Notes under the pieces: generated by a model | The model's input: the letters and a program-made list of their open reading frames with translations, nothing else | Told to the model about the DNA's origin: nothing | Database searches by the model: none | Origin: Christiangramia salexigens | GTDB lineage: Bacteria; Bacteroidota; Bacteroidia; Flavobacteriales; Flavobacteriaceae | Assembly: GCF_001889005.1 (NCBI RefSeq) | Contig: NZ_CP018153.1 | Coordinates: 1,026,501-1,090,500, forward strand | Direction of reading: 5' to 3' | Length of the DNA: 64,000 bases | Shown here: in pieces, positions 24,446 to 34,386 of the stretch | How the letters are laid out: every line of letters starts with the position of its first letter | How positions within the stretch are numbered: position 1 is the stretch's first letter | Made by a program: the position numbers and the translations under genes

Positions 24446-26227
24446 ATGACCGAGATAAAACGTCTGTTTGATATTCCATATTATCAATTGGAAAATCATC
24501 CTCTAACCGAGGCTTTCGCTACAAAATATAATGGGGAATGGAAAGCCATTTCCACCCAAGAATATATAGATCAGGCGAATGCCATAAGTCGGGGTTTATT
24601 GAAACTTGGGATCAAACCGAACGATAAAATTGCTATAATTTCCTCTACGAACAGAACAGAATGGAATGTGATGGATATTGGAATATTGCAGATAGGTGCG
24701 CAGAATGTACCAATCTATCCTACTATCTCAGAAGAAGATTATGAATATATTCTTAACCATAGCGAGGCTACGTACTGCTTCGTATCAGATGAGGAAGTAC
24801 TCCAGAAGGTTAATAATATTAAGGTCAGAACTAAACTTAAAGAAGTATATAGTTTTGATGAGATTAGCAATTGCAAATCCTGGATGGAACTTCTAAACTC
24901 TGGAGAGGATAAAAGCAATCAGGACGAAGTAGAAAAATTAAAAGATGCGGTTAAGGCTGATGATCTTGCAACGATAATCTATACTTCCGGAACTACTGGA
25001 AGACCAAAGGGTGTAATGCTCACCCACGAAAATATAGTAAGCAACGTTATGGGAAGCGCTCCCAGAGTACCATTTGAAACCGGTACTTATGTAGCACTTA
25101 GTTTTCTTCCTGTTTGCCATATTTTTGAAAGAATGATCCTTTATCTATATCAATACTATTCAGTTTCAATATACTTTGCTGAGGCATTGGATAAGATAAG
25201 TGATAACCTCAAGGAAGTAAAGCCCCACGTGATATCTGCAGTTCCTCGTCTTCTTGAAAAAGTATACGATAAGATCATTGCTAAGGGTACTGCATTAACA
25301 GGTATAAAACAAAAACTTTTCTATTGGGCAGTTGAATTAGGGCTAAAATATGAACCTTACGGACAGAATGGCTGGTGGTATGAAACAAGATTAAATTTAG
25401 CGCGTAAAATCATCTTCTCTAAATGGAAAGAAGGTTTAGGAGGAAATATAGAATTAATCGTTTCAGGTAGTGCCGCATTACAGCCAAGGCTTGCAAGAAT
25501 ATTTGCAGCTGCAGGTATACCTGTTATGGAAGGTTACGGACTAACAGAAACTTCTCCCGTAATAGCAGTTAACGATGAGCGCAATAATGGATTCAGGATT
25601 GGTACTGTAGGTAAGGTCCTGGATAATGTAGAAGTTAAAATTGCCGATGATGGAGAGATTCTTGCCAAGGGTCCTAATATCATGAGAGGCTATTATAAGG
25701 ACGAAGAAAAGACCAGAGAAGTTCTGGATGCAGATAAGTTCTTCCATACCGGAGATATTGGTGAACTTGACAAGGATGGCTTCCTTAAAATTACCGACCG
25801 TAAAAAAGAAATGTTTAAGACTTCCGGAGGTAAATACGTGGCTCCCCAGCTAATTGAGAACGTCATGAAACAATCCAGGTTCATCGAGCAGATCATGGTT
25901 GTGGGAGATGGTGAAAAAATGCCTTCAGCCCTTATCCAGCCAAATTTTGAATTTATTCAAGATTGGGCACAACGTAAAAATATAGATCTTGGAGATGGCA
26001 GCGAAAAAAGTATTGCCAACAATACAATGGTTAAAGAACGAATCCAAGAAGAGATCGACTTTTATAATCAAAAGTTCGGAAAATGGGAAAGGGTAAAAAC
26101 CTTTGAATTAACCCCGGAAGCCTGGACCGTAGATGGAGAGCAACTCACCCCTACCATGAAATTAAAACGAAGAAATATAAAAGAAAAATATAAGCAGCTC
26201 TACGAAAATCTTTACGGACGCTCTTAG
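24446..26227 (+). CDS. Long-chain fatty-acid-CoA ligase (FadD15-like)
   Basis: Activates fatty acids to acyl-CoA with ATP. The 593 residues contain the AMP-binding P-loop TIIYTSGTTGRPKGVMLTHE near residue 175, the GYGLTETSP motif near 365, the FHTGDIGELDKDGFLKITDR hinge region near 430, and the late KMPSALIQPNFE segment. The long form with NGWWYETRLNLARK in the middle is typical of the FadD15/ACSL-like group. The frame is open back to a TTG at 24407; I choose the ATG at 24446 (MTEIKRLFDIPYYQLENHPL) as the family-like start. It supplies acyl-CoA for the beta-oxidation operon just downstream. Confidence 0.9.
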   Translation: MTEIKRLFDIPYYQLENHPLTEAFATKYNGEWKAISTQEYIDQANAISRGLLKLGIKPNDKIAIISSTNRTEWNVMDIGILQIGAQNVPIYPTISEEDYEYILNHSEATYCFVSDEEVLQKVNNIKVRTKLKEVYSFDEISNCKSWMELLNSGEDKSNQDEVEKLKDAVKADDLATIIYTSGTTGRPKGVMLTHENIVSNVMGSAPRVPFETGTYVALSFLPVCHIFERMILYLYQYYSVSIYFAEALDKISDNLKEVKPHVISAVPRLLEKVYDKIIAKGTALTGIKQKLFYWAVELGLKYEPYGQNGWWYETRLNLARKIIFSKWKEGLGGNIELIVSGSAALQPRLARIFAAAGIPVMEGYGLTETSPVIAVNDERNNGFRIGTVGKVLDNVEVKIADDGEILAKGPNIMRGYYKDEEKTREVLDADKFFHTGDIGELDKDGFLKITDRKKEMFKTSGGKYVAPQLIENVMKQSRFIEQIMVVGDGEKMPSALIQPNFEFIQDWAQRKNIDLGDGSEKSIANNTMVKERIQEEIDFYNQKFGKWERVKTFELTPEAWTVDGEQLTPTMKLKRRNIKEKYKQLYENLYGRS

Positions 26228-26249
26228 ATCAAAATCAATAATTAATTAA

Positions 26250-26279
26250 AAACTCCTCCCAAAACAGAGGAGTTTTTTT
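26250..26279 (+). terminator. Terminator after the acyl-CoA ligase
   Basis: The arms AAACTCCTC (26250-26258) and GAGGAGTTT (26267-26275) pair perfectly and a T run follows. It separates the ligase from the marR-fad transcript. Confidence 0.9.
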
Positions 26280-26335
26280 GTTTTTAAGAATTTAACAGAG
26301 GATTTTCCAAGACTTAATAAATTTTCAGGTTAATT

Positions 26336-26353
26336 TATTATGCATGCATAATA
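26336..26353. promoter_or_regulatory. 18-bp perfect palindrome, likely MarR operator
   Basis: TATTATGCATGCATAATA is a perfect inverted repeat centred at 26344/26345. It ends 8 bases before the TAAATTTG box of the MarR gene and so covers the -33 region. Dyads of 16-20 bp overlapping the promoter are the usual autoregulatory target of MarR proteins. I saw no second copy elsewhere in the window. Confidence 0.65.
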
Positions 26354-26361
26354 TTTTTACT

Positions 26362-26369
26362 TAAATTTG
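26362..26369 (+). promoter_or_regulatory. -7 box of the marR-fad operon
   Basis: TAAATTTG, 18 bases before the ATG at 26388. The base run at the expected -33 position (26339-26342) is TATG, inside the palindrome. The box lies inside a longer TTG-initiated frame and so supports the ATG start. Confidence 0.55.
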
Positions 26370-26387
26370 ATAACATTCAAAATATTC

Positions 26388-26840
26388 ATGAGAGAAAAGA
26401 CCATTGATTATGTATTGCGAGCTACCTGGATGGCTGTTTCTAAAATGTATAATGAGGAAGCAGGAAAAGCAGGCAGTACGATGGCTACAGGTTTTGCCCT
26501 GTTAAGCATAGATCCTGAAGGAGGAACCCCTTCAACTTCCCTTGGTCCTAAAATGGGCATGGAAGCTACCAGTCTTTCAAGAATCTTAAAAAACATGGAA
26601 GAAAAAGGACTCATCATAAGAAAAAAGAATCCTTCAGACGGTAGAAGCGTTTTGATCCATCTAACAGATTTTGGTAAGGAAATGAGGGATTACTCTAAAA
26701 GGGTGGTTCTTAGATTCGATGAAGCTGTTAAGGAATCGGTTTCAGAAGAAGACCTTAAAACTTTTATAGCAGTAGCAGATACAATTATGGATCTCATTAA
26801 TAATAAAAAGATCTATACAGATCAGATAAGTATAAGATAA
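26388..26840 (+). CDS. MarR family transcriptional regulator
   Basis: A 150-residue winged-helix regulator. Residues about 40-105 form the DNA-binding domain: MEATSLSRILKNMEEKGLII is the recognition helix region and KKNPSDGRSVLIHLTDFGKE is the wing. Flanking helices form the dimer interface. It is 44 bp ahead of the fadN-like gene, with no promoter or terminator between them. It probably represses this beta-oxidation operon and itself and is released by an acyl-CoA or fatty acid; the ligand is inference from context. Its candidate operator is the palindrome immediately upstream. Confidence 0.9.
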   Translation: MREKTIDYVLRATWMAVSKMYNEEAGKAGSTMATGFALLSIDPEGGTPSTSLGPKMGMEATSLSRILKNMEEKGLIIRKKNPSDGRSVLIHLTDFGKEMRDYSKRVVLRFDEAVKESVSEEDLKTFIAVADTIMDLINNKKIYTDQISIR

Positions 26841-26884
26841 TATAGAAATCTCCGGCATTGCCCGGGAAAATATAAAATTACATA

Positions 26885-29290
26885 ATGAAAAGAACGATCA
26901 ATAAAGTTGCGGTTATCGGCTCCGGGATCATGGGAAGCGGGATAGCTTGCCATTTTGCAAATATTGGAGTAGAAGTTCTTCTACTGGATATTGTTCCCCG
27001 TGAGTTAAATGAAAAAGAAAAGAAAAAAGGTTTAAGCCTGGATGACAAGTCAGTGCGAAACCGGATTGTTAATGAATCTCTTCAAAATTCATTGAAGTCC
27101 AAACCCTCTCCTATTTACCATCAGGAGTTCGCTAAACGTATACGTACAGGTAATCTAGAGGATGATATAGCGAAAGTTTCGGAGGTTGACTGGATCATTG
27201 AAGTAGTGGTTGAAAGACTTGACATTAAAAAACAGGTCTTTGAGAATCTTGAGAAGCATAGAAAGGAAGGAACATTAATAACTTCGAATACTTCCGGTAT
27301 TCCTATCAATTTCATGACCGAAGATCGCAGCGAAGATTTTAAAAAACATTTCTGCGGAACCCATTTTTTTAACCCACCCCGTTATTTAAGATTATTCGAA
27401 ATTATTCCAGGAAAAGAAACCTCCAAAGAGGTACTGGATTTTCTTCATATGTACGGAGAGAAGTTCCTCGGAAAAAAACCGGTGCTTGCAAAAGATACCC
27501 CTGCATTTATAGGAAACAGGATCGGTATATTTAGCATTATGAGCCTTTTCCATATGGTAAAAGAGATGGGGCTCACAATTGAAGAAGTGGATAAACTTAC
27601 AGGACCTGTGATTGGCCGTCAAAAATCGGCGACCTTCAGGACCGTAGATGTTGTAGGTCTGGATACGCTGGTGCATGTTGCCAATGGACTGCATAAAAAT
27701 GTCCCAAATGATGAGCAACATGACCTATATGCCTTGCCAGACTTCATCAATAGTATGATGGAAAAAAAATGGTTTGGAAGTAAATCCGGACAGGGATTCT
27801 ACAAAAAAATCAAGAATAAGGATGGTTCCAGTGAGATTCAGTCATTAGATCTGGATTCTTTAGAATACCGCGATAGAAAAAGTGCATCCTTCGCTACTCT
27901 GGAATTAACCAAGACGATAGATAATGTCGAAGATAGATTCGAAGTTCTGGTAAACGGAAAAGATAAGGCCGGCGAATTCTACCGCAAGACCTTTTCGGCT
28001 CTTTTCGCCTATGTATCTAACAGAATTCCTGAAATTTCAGACGAACTTTATAAAATAGATGATGCCATGAAAGCCGGATTCGGCTGGGAACATGGCCCCT
28101 TTCAGATCTGGGATGCAATTGGTGTAGAAAAAGGTATCGAGATCATGAAGGCAGAAGGTCATAAACCGGCAGCCTGGGTTACCGAAATGCTGGAAAAGGA
28201 AAATAAAAGCTTTTACTCGGTAAAAGAAGGAAATACTTTTTACTACGATATCCCTAAAAAGGAATATTTAAAAATTCCTGGTCAGGATAGTTTTATCATT
28301 CTGGATAATATTCGTGAGTCCAAAGAAATATTTAAAAACAGTGGCGTAGTAGTAGAAGATCTTGGAGACGGTATTCTGAATGTTGAATTCAGAAGTAAAA
28401 TGAATACAATTGGTGGCGACGTTCTGGATGGAATTAACAAGGCCATAGATATTGCTGAAAAGGAATATCAGGGCTTGGTAGTTGCCAATAATGGAAAGAA
28501 TTTTTCTGTAGGAGCCAATATTGGGATGATCTTTATGATGGCAGTAGAACAGGAATACGATGAATTGAATATGGCCGTAAAGTATTTCCAGGATACCATG
28601 ATGAGAATGCGCTACTCCTCTATTCCTACTGTAGCAGCACCACATGCCATGACATTGGGCGGAGGATGTGAATTATCACTTCATGCAGATAGTGTAGTTG
28701 CAGCAGCCGAAACCTATATAGGCCTCGTGGAATTTGGAGTTGGTGTGATTCCCGGAGGTGGTGGAACCAAAGAAATGACGGTGAGAGCATCGGACACCTT
28801 TAAAAAAGACGATGTAGAATTAAACAGACTACGTGAACATTTCCTAACTATTGGAATGGCTAAAGTTTCTACTTCTGCCTTTGAAGCTTATGATCTGAAT
28901 ATTCTTCAGAAAGGAAAAGATATTGTTGTGATAAATCCAGAAAGGCAGCTTGCTATCGCGAAGAAACAAGCGCTTCTAATGGCCGAAAACGGCTACACAA
29001 AACCAATTGAACGCACAGACATCAAAGTACTCGGAAAGCAGGCTTTAGGAGCCTTCCTGGTTGGTACAGACCAAATGTTTGCAGGGAAGTATATAAGTGA
29101 ACATGATAAAAAGATCGCCAATAAGCTGGCCTATGTAATGGCCGGAGGTGATTTATCAGAAAATCAGTTGGTTAGCGAACGTTACTTATTAGACCTTGAA
29201 AGAGAGGCATTTCTTTCTCTAACAGGAGAAAGAAAAACTCTTGAGAGACTTCAGCATATGTTGAAAAAAGGAAAACCATTGAGAAATTAA
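26885..29290 (+). CDS. fadN: 3-hydroxyacyl-CoA dehydrogenase / enoyl-CoA hydratase (FadN-like)
   Basis: A bifunctional beta-oxidation enzyme of 801 residues: hydrates trans-2-enoyl-CoA and oxidises the 3-hydroxyacyl-CoA with NAD. The dehydrogenase comes first: Rossmann VAVIGSGIMGSGIACHFANI at residue 8, then THFFNPPRYLRLFEIIPG near 160 and the C-terminal dimer part to about 440. The crotonase domain follows from about 480, with GGGCELSLHADS near 592 and VEFGVGVIPGGGG near 614, which supply the two acidic catalytic residues. This order is opposite to E. coli FadB and the same as Bacillus FadN. It heads fadN-fadA-fadE downstream of marR. Confidence 0.93.
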   Translation: MKRTINKVAVIGSGIMGSGIACHFANIGVEVLLLDIVPRELNEKEKKKGLSLDDKSVRNRIVNESLQNSLKSKPSPIYHQEFAKRIRTGNLEDDIAKVSEVDWIIEVVVERLDIKKQVFENLEKHRKEGTLITSNTSGIPINFMTEDRSEDFKKHFCGTHFFNPPRYLRLFEIIPGKETSKEVLDFLHMYGEKFLGKKPVLAKDTPAFIGNRIGIFSIMSLFHMVKEMGLTIEEVDKLTGPVIGRQKSATFRTVDVVGLDTLVHVANGLHKNVPNDEQHDLYALPDFINSMMEKKWFGSKSGQGFYKKIKNKDGSSEIQSLDLDSLEYRDRKSASFATLELTKTIDNVEDRFEVLVNGKDKAGEFYRKTFSALFAYVSNRIPEISDELYKIDDAMKAGFGWEHGPFQIWDAIGVEKGIEIMKAEGHKPAAWVTEMLEKENKSFYSVKEGNTFYYDIPKKEYLKIPGQDSFIILDNIRESKEIFKNSGVVVEDLGDGILNVEFRSKMNTIGGDVLDGINKAIDIAEKEYQGLVVANNGKNFSVGANIGMIFMMAVEQEYDELNMAVKYFQDTMMRMRYSSIPTVAAPHAMTLGGGCELSLHADSVVAAAETYIGLVEFGVGVIPGGGGTKEMTVRASDTFKKDDVELNRLREHFLTIGMAKVSTSAFEAYDLNILQKGKDIVVINPERQLAIAKKQALLMAENGYTKPIERTDIKVLGKQALGAFLVGTDQMFAGKYISEHDKKIANKLAYVMAGGDLSENQLVSERYLLDLEREAFLSLTGERKTLERLQHMLKKGKPLRN

Positions 29291-29344
29291 TCATTCGGTT
29301 TTAGTTCAGTTTAACTGAAAGTTCTAATTCAAAAATTATAAAAA

Positions 29345-30535
29345 ATGAAAACAGCATATATAGTTAAAGCATACAGAACTGCAGTGGGAAAGGCGCCCAG
29401 AGGTGTATTCAGGTTTAAAAGACCTGATGAACTTGCTGCAGAAACCATCCAGTACATGATGGATAAACTTCCCGATTTTGATAAGAAACGAATTGACGAT
29501 GTTATAGTTGGAAATGCTATGCCCGAAGCAGAGCAAGGCTTGAATGTTGGTAGATTCATTTCTCTAATGGGATTGAACATAGAAGATGTTCCAGGTATGA
29601 CCGTAAACAGATATTGTGCTTCCGGTCTGGAAACCATCGCCATTGCTTCTGCCAAGATCCAGAACGGAATGGCAGACTGCATCATCGCAGGTGGGGCCGA
29701 AAGCATGAGCTACATCCCAATGGGAGGTTACAAACCAACACCCGATTATGAGGTAGCAAAGAGTGGAAAAGAGGATTACTATTGGGGAATGGGCCTTACG
29801 GCCGAAGCTGTGGCTAAAAAGTATAATGTTTCCCGTGAGGACCAGGATAAATTTGCATTCGATTCCCACCAAAAGGCTATAAAAGCACAGGCCGAAAACC
29901 GTTTTAAAGATCAGATCGTTCCTATCAATATAGATGAAACCTATGTTGATCCTAATGGTAAAAAGCAAACGAGATCTTATACTGTAGATACTGATGAAGG
30001 TCCTAGAAAGGATACTTCCATTGAGGTACTAAACAAACTTAGACCGGTTTTTACAGAAGGCGGTAGTGTTACAGCCGGTAATTCATCTCAAATGAGTGAT
30101 GGGGCAGCTTTCGCTTTAATTATGAGCGAGGAGATGGTGAAAGAACTCAACCTGGAACCCATCGCCAGACTGGTAAGTTATTCTACCGTAGGTGTAGAAC
30201 CAAAAATCATGGGGATAGGACCTGTATATGCTATTCCCAAAGCGCTGAAACAGGCAGGGCTTAAAAAGGAAGACCTGGAACTCATCGAGCTTAATGAAGC
30301 TTTTGCTTCTCAATCTCTTGCCGTAATAAGAGAATTAGGTTTGGATCCCGACAGACTTAATGTAAATGGCGGAGCAATTTCTATGGGACATCCCCTTGGT
30401 TGCACAGGAGCGAAATTATCGGTTCAGATTTTTGATGAAATGAGAAAGCGCGATCTTAAAAACAAATACGCTATGGTCACCATGTGCGTGGGAACAGGAC
30501 AAGGCGCGGCCGGTATCTATGAATTTTTAAACTAA
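29345..30535 (+). CDS. fadA: Acetyl-CoA C-acyltransferase (thiolase)
   Basis: The last step of beta-oxidation: thiolytic release of acetyl-CoA from 3-ketoacyl-CoA. The 396 residues carry the acyl-accepting Cys91 in [10 protein letters not shown], the GGGAESMS loop motif as [10 protein letters not shown], His349 in [16 protein letters not shown] and the proton-transferring Cys381 in [11 protein letters not shown]. Start and length are typical. The 54-bp gap after fadN contains a short imperfect dyad but no promoter box, so it should be co-transcribed. Confidence 0.95.
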   Translation: MKTAYIVKAYRTAVGKAPRGVFRFKRPDELAAETIQYMMDKLPDFDKKRIDDVIVGNAMPEAEQGLNVGRFISLMGLNIEDVPGMTVNRYCASGLETIAIASAKIQNGMADCIIAGGAESMSYIPMGGYKPTPDYEVAKSGKEDYYWGMGLTAEAVAKKYNVSREDQDKFAFDSHQKAIKAQAENRFKDQIVPINIDETYVDPNGKKQTRSYTVDTDEGPRKDTSIEVLNKLRPVFTEGGSVTAGNSSQMSDGAAFALIMSEEMVKELNLEPIARLVSYSTVGVEPKIMGIGPVYAIPKALKQAGLKKEDLELIELNEAFASQSLAVIRELGLDPDRLNVNGGAISMGHPLGCTGAKLSVQIFDEMRKRDLKNKYAMVTMCVGTGQGAAGIYEFLN

Positions 30536-30550
30536 TAATAAGGTCTGCTT

Positions 30551-30564
30551 AATAAGGCCTTATT
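30551..30564. repeat. Palindrome in the fadA-fadE gap
   Basis: AATAAGGCCTTATT is a perfect 14-bp palindrome, preceded by another AATAAGG at 30537-30543. The two copies could pair alternatively with CCTTATT. It lacks a T run, so it is not a standard terminator; an RNA-stability or regulatory role is a guess. Confidence 0.4.
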
Positions 30565-30628
30565 ACCAATCTATAATAATACGTGAGTTGGAATTCCTGG
30601 AAAATCTCACAACTAATATTCAATAAAA

Positions 30629-32437
30629 ATGAGTACTGAAACAGAAAATAAAGAAATGCTACGCGGGGGCCAGTTCCTTGTAAAGCAGATAAATTGTGAA
30701 GATGTGTTCACACCGGAAGATTTTACGGAGGAGCACAAGATGATGAAAGAATCGGTTAAGGAATTTGTAGACAGGGAGATCTGGCCGAAAAAGGAAGAAT
30801 TCGAAAAAAAGAATTACCAGCTAACCGAAGACCTTATGAAAAAGGCAGGTGAGCTAGGGTTTCTTGGAATATCGGTTCCCGAAGAGTATGACGGAATGGG
30901 AATGGGATTTGTATCTACTATGCTGGTCTGTGATTATATCTCCGGTGCTACCGGATCAATGGCTACTGCCTTTGGTGCACATACCGGGATAGGAACCATG
31001 CCGATCCTTCTTTATGGAAATGAAGAACAAAAGAAAAAATATATCCCAAAGCTTGCTACCGGAGAATGGTTTGGAGCCTATTGCTTAACTGAGCCAGGTG
31101 CTGGAAGTGATGCAAATTCAGGAAAGACCAAAGCTGAACTTTCTGAAGATAAAAAGCATTATATCATCAATGGCCAGAAAATGTGGATCTCCAATGCTGG
31201 TTTTGCAAGTCTCTTCATAGTATTTGCAAGAATTGAGAATGATAAAAACATTACTGGCTTCATTTTGGAAAATGATCCCGATAACGGGATTACTTTTGGT
31301 GAAGAGGAAAAGAAATTAGGTATTCACTCCTCCTCTACTCGTCAGGTGTTTTTCAATGACACCAAGATTCCTGTGGAGAATATGCTATCAGAAAGAGGGA
31401 ATGGCTTTAAGATCGCTATGAATGCGCTTAACGTGGGCCGTATAAAGCTGGCGGCAGCTTCTCTTGATGCACAGAGAAGAGTGACCGATCTTGCTGTAAA
31501 ATATGCAAATGACCGTGTACAATTCAAAACCCCTATAGCCCAGTTTGGCGCGATAAAATCCAAGCTTGCTGAAATGGCTACCTCTGCATATGTAGGTGAG
31601 GCTGCTAATTACAGGGCTGCAAAAAATATTCAGGATCGTATCGATATCAGAATGAGCGAAGGAAATTCTTTTGCTGAAGCCGAGTTGAAGAGTTTTGAAG
31701 AGTACGCTATAGAATGTTCAATCTTAAAAGTTGCATGTTCAGAAGATATACAGAACTGTAGCGATGAAGGAATTCAGGTTTACGGAGGAATGGGATTCTC
31801 TGCCGATACCCCAATGGAGTCTGCCTGGAGAGATGCCAGGATCGCAAGAATCTACGAGGGAACCAATGAGATTAACAGAATGCTTGCAGTTGGAATGCTT
31901 GTAAAGAAGGCTATGAAGGGTCATGTGGATCTTTTAGGCCCTGCTATGAAAGTGGCAGATGAACTTACAGGGATCCCTTCTATGGATAAACCAGATTATT
32001 CTGTCCTGTTAAGCGAAGAAAAGGAGATGATCGCCAAACTGAAAAAGGTCTTCCTTATGGTTGCCGGTAGTGCCGTTCAAAAATTTGGACCTCAGCTGGA
32101 AGAACATCAGCAGTTATTACTTGCAGCTGCAGATATTCTTATCGAGGTTTATATGGCTGAATCAGGAATTTTAAGAGCTGAAAAGAATGCCAAACGTTTT
32201 GGAGAGGATACTCAGAAGGAGCAAATTGCAATGGCAAAATTATATTTATACCATGCAGTAGATATCATTAATACTAAAGCTAAAGAAGCTATAGTTTCAT
32301 TTGCTGAAGGCGATGAACAACGAATGATGCTGATGGGACTTAAGAGATTCACCAAATACCAAAATCAGCCTAATATCGTGGCTTTAAGAAATACGATAGC
32401 TGAGAAGCTGACTTCAGAGAATAAATATTGTTTTTAA
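30629..32437 (+). CDS. fadE: Acyl-CoA dehydrogenase, long form
   Basis: A FAD enzyme for the first step of beta-oxidation, passing electrons to an electron-transfer flavoprotein. The 602 residues are longer than the 380-400 of short-chain enzymes and similar to Bacillus FadE and VLCAD-type proteins. The canonical dehydrogenase core has YCLTEPGAGSDANS near 150, KMWISNAGFASLF near 186, and IQVYGGMGFSADTPMESAWR near 380. Glu410 in IYEGTNEIN is the likely catalytic base position. About 150 residues of extra C-terminal helical domain follow. It ends the fadN-A-E run with a strong terminator. Confidence 0.94.
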   Translation: MSTETENKEMLRGGQFLVKQINCEDVFTPEDFTEEHKMMKESVKEFVDREIWPKKEEFEKKNYQLTEDLMKKAGELGFLGISVPEEYDGMGMGFVSTMLVCDYISGATGSMATAFGAHTGIGTMPILLYGNEEQKKKYIPKLATGEWFGAYCLTEPGAGSDANSGKTKAELSEDKKHYIINGQKMWISNAGFASLFIVFARIENDKNITGFILENDPDNGITFGEEEKKLGIHSSSTRQVFFNDTKIPVENMLSERGNGFKIAMNALNVGRIKLAAASLDAQRRVTDLAVKYANDRVQFKTPIAQFGAIKSKLAEMATSAYVGEAANYRAAKNIQDRIDIRMSEGNSFAEAELKSFEEYAIECSILKVACSEDIQNCSDEGIQVYGGMGFSADTPMESAWRDARIARIYEGTNEINRMLAVGMLVKKAMKGHVDLLGPAMKVADELTGIPSMDKPDYSVLLSEEKEMIAKLKKVFLMVAGSAVQKFGPQLEEHQQLLLAAADILIEVYMAESGILRAEKNAKRFGEDTQKEQIAMAKLYLYHAVDIINTKAKEAIVSFAEGDEQRMMLMGLKRFTKYQNQPNIVALRNTIAEKLTSENKYCF

Positions 32438-32455
32438 TAAACTATTCTGTTAACT

Positions 32456-32486
32456 AAAAAAGCCTCCAAATTGGAGGCTTTTTTTT
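32456..32486. terminator. Bidirectional terminator between fadE and the GH15 gene
   Basis: AGCCTCC (32461-32467) pairs with GGAGGCT (32473-32479), flanked by an A run on the left and a T run on the right. It can stop transcription of the converging genes from both sides. Confidence 0.92.
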
Positions 32487-32491
32487 GATCT

Positions 32492-34288
32492 TTAATCTCC
32501 AAAAAGTACATTGTCAGATGGTATTCCTTTACTGAAGTTTGCTGCTGTCTCTATCAATGCAAGATGTGAATATGCTTGTGGGAAGTTCCCCAGTAATCTT
32601 TTTGTTTTGAAATCGATATCCTCACTGAATAATCCGAGATGATTGCTATAGGATAACAGTTTATCAAACATATCCTTAGCCTTTTTCTTTTCTCCTATTT
32701 TATACAGACTATCTATAAGCCAGAATGTACAAATCGTAAAAGACGAAGTTGGTTTCCCAAAATCATCCTGATTCTTGTATCTGTACATCAATCCGTCTTC
32801 ACATAGTTCTCTTTCTGTAGCCTGAACGGTACTGATAAAACGCGGATCATCTGCCTCTATAAATCCATATGGCTGCATGAGTAAAGTTGAGGCATCAAGG
32901 TCTGAAGATCCGTAAGACTGTGTATAGGCCTGTTTTTCTTCATTCCATCCATTATCATGAATATCCTGATAGATCTCTTCTCTTAAGCTCTTCCATTTAG
33001 TATCATTGATTCCCATTCTTAGTACCTCTCCTATCTTGATAGCGCGGTCTACGGCAACCCAGCAAAGCAATTTCGAAAATACGAAATGACGGTCTTCGGT
33101 TCTAAGTTCCCAGATTCCCTTATCAGGTTTTTTCCAGTTTTCTTCTACGATCATGACGATTCCACGAACCACGGTCCAAAGTTCCTCAGAATTTTCAAGA
33201 GAAGTTTCAAACATTAAAAATTGCTGATAGATCACCTCCATCAAAATTCCGTAGATATCATTTTGCTTTTGTATATAGGCTGCATTCCCTGTTCTTACGG
33301 GTTTGGATCCCTTATAACCATCCAGATGGCTAAGAATATGCTCTGTAAGCTCTTTTTCTCCATTTATCCCATACATGATCTGGATCTTTTCATCCTTATG
33401 CGGAATAATATCTATAATGAATTGAAGAAAATCCTTTGCCGATTTAATATGACCCAGACCTGCCATTACCTTAATTACCATGGATGCATCCCTTATCCAG
33501 CAAAACCTGTAATCCCAATTACGCTCTTCTCCAATGGTTTCAGGCAATGAGGTTGTAGCTGCGGCAAGTACAGCCCCTGATTTTTTATAACTCAATGCTT
33601 TTAATACCAGCGCACTTCGCATGATCTCTTCCTGATAATGCGTATAACGAGTGGTTTTCTGGCTCCAGTTCATCCAGTATACCTTGGTTCTCTGATACTT
33701 CAGATAAGACCTGTCCAGAGTTTGCTCAATAAGTTTTTCATGATAACCTAAAAGACAATAGGCATTATCTTCAAGAGTGATTTCTTTTCTGTCAAGTATA
33801 TCATTCAGACTAAAACTGGAGTAAAGAAATAAAGCTTCATATTTCCCTTCGCGGGTAAAGCTCTTTATATATTCTCCCTTATTCTCATTATGGGTTTCCT
33901 CCTTAGCATATTCCAGTTTTGGATCATACTTGATCCTGAACTTTGGTTTACCGCTAATCAATCTAAAGAATCGAATTAGATCTGGCGGAGCATAATAAGA
34001 ACCATCTTCCCGGGGATATCTAGGCATAAAATCGATAAGCTGAAACGAATCTGTTCCATTATCAAATGTCGTGCTTAGAATATTCGTTTCCCATAGGTAT
34101 TCCTGATTGATCTTATAGTCATCTCCCACCTCAATCTCAAAGCTACCACCTTTATCCTCGTCAAGTATCTTTGAAAATACTGCCGAAGAATCAAAGTTTG
34201 GAAGACAGCACCAATCAAGCGAACCCGTCTTAGATATTAGCGCTGCACTTTTACAGTTTCCTATTATTCCGTAATCCAGATTATCCAT
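32492..34288 (-). CDS. Glycoside hydrolase family 15 protein, possible trehalase
   Basis: A 598-residue cytoplasmic protein without a signal peptide. It opens YGIIGNCKSAALISKTGSLD WCCLP in the style of bacterial GH15 glucoamylase/trehalase proteins. An N-terminal beta-sandwich (1-220) is followed by an alpha/alpha barrel with RNWDYRFCWIRDASM near residue 258 and KGIWELRTEDRHFVFSKLLC near 390, whose Glu is a candidate catalytic acid. From memory, the motif usually ending YGE reads YGI here (QNDIYGILME), so activity should not be taken for granted. The divergent neighbour is a trehalose-synthesis fusion 98 bp away, which makes a trehalose-linked role more likely than starch degradation. Confidence 0.85.
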   Translation of the reverse strand: MDNLDYGIIGNCKSAALISKTGSLDWCCLPNFDSSAVFSKILDEDKGGSFEIEVGDDYKINQEYLWETNILSTTFDNGTDSFQLIDFMPRYPREDGSYYAPPDLIRFFRLISGKPKFRIKYDPKLEYAKEETHNENKGEYIKSFTREGKYEALFLYSSFSLNDILDRKEITLEDNAYCLLGYHEKLIEQTLDRSYLKYQRTKVYWMNWSQKTTRYTHYQEEIMRSALVLKALSYKKSGAVLAAATTSLPETIGEERNWDYRFCWIRDASMVIKVMAGLGHIKSAKDFLQFIIDIIPHKDEKIQIMYGINGEKELTEHILSHLDGYKGSKPVRTGNAAYIQKQNDIYGILMEVIYQQFLMFETSLENSEELWTVVRGIVMIVEENWKKPDKGIWELRTEDRHFVFSKLLCWVAVDRAIKIGEVLRMGINDTKWKSLREEIYQDIHDNGWNEEKQAYTQSYGSSDLDASTLLMQPYGFIEADDPRFISTVQATERELCEDGLMYRYKNQDDFGKPTSSFTICTFWLIDSLYKIGEKKKAKDMFDKLLSYSNHLGLFSEDIDFKTKRLLGNFPQAYSHLALIETAANFSKGIPSDNVLFGD

Positions 34289-34386
34289 ATTTCTTTCTTA
34301 AATATCTTTTAAATCAATGGCTGTGTAAAATGATTTTCGGAAATTTAATAAAAATCAATTCCACACAACTCCATTTTACATTTAAT

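Noticed and set aside
29305..29319. Short dyad TTCAGTT / AACTGAA before fadA
   Set aside because: Only 7 bp per arm with a single-base loop and no T run. Too short to call an operator or terminator.
29564..29968. 134-codon open frame on the minus strand
   Set aside because: Antisense to the catalytic core of the thiolase gene. No ribosome site or recognisable domain.
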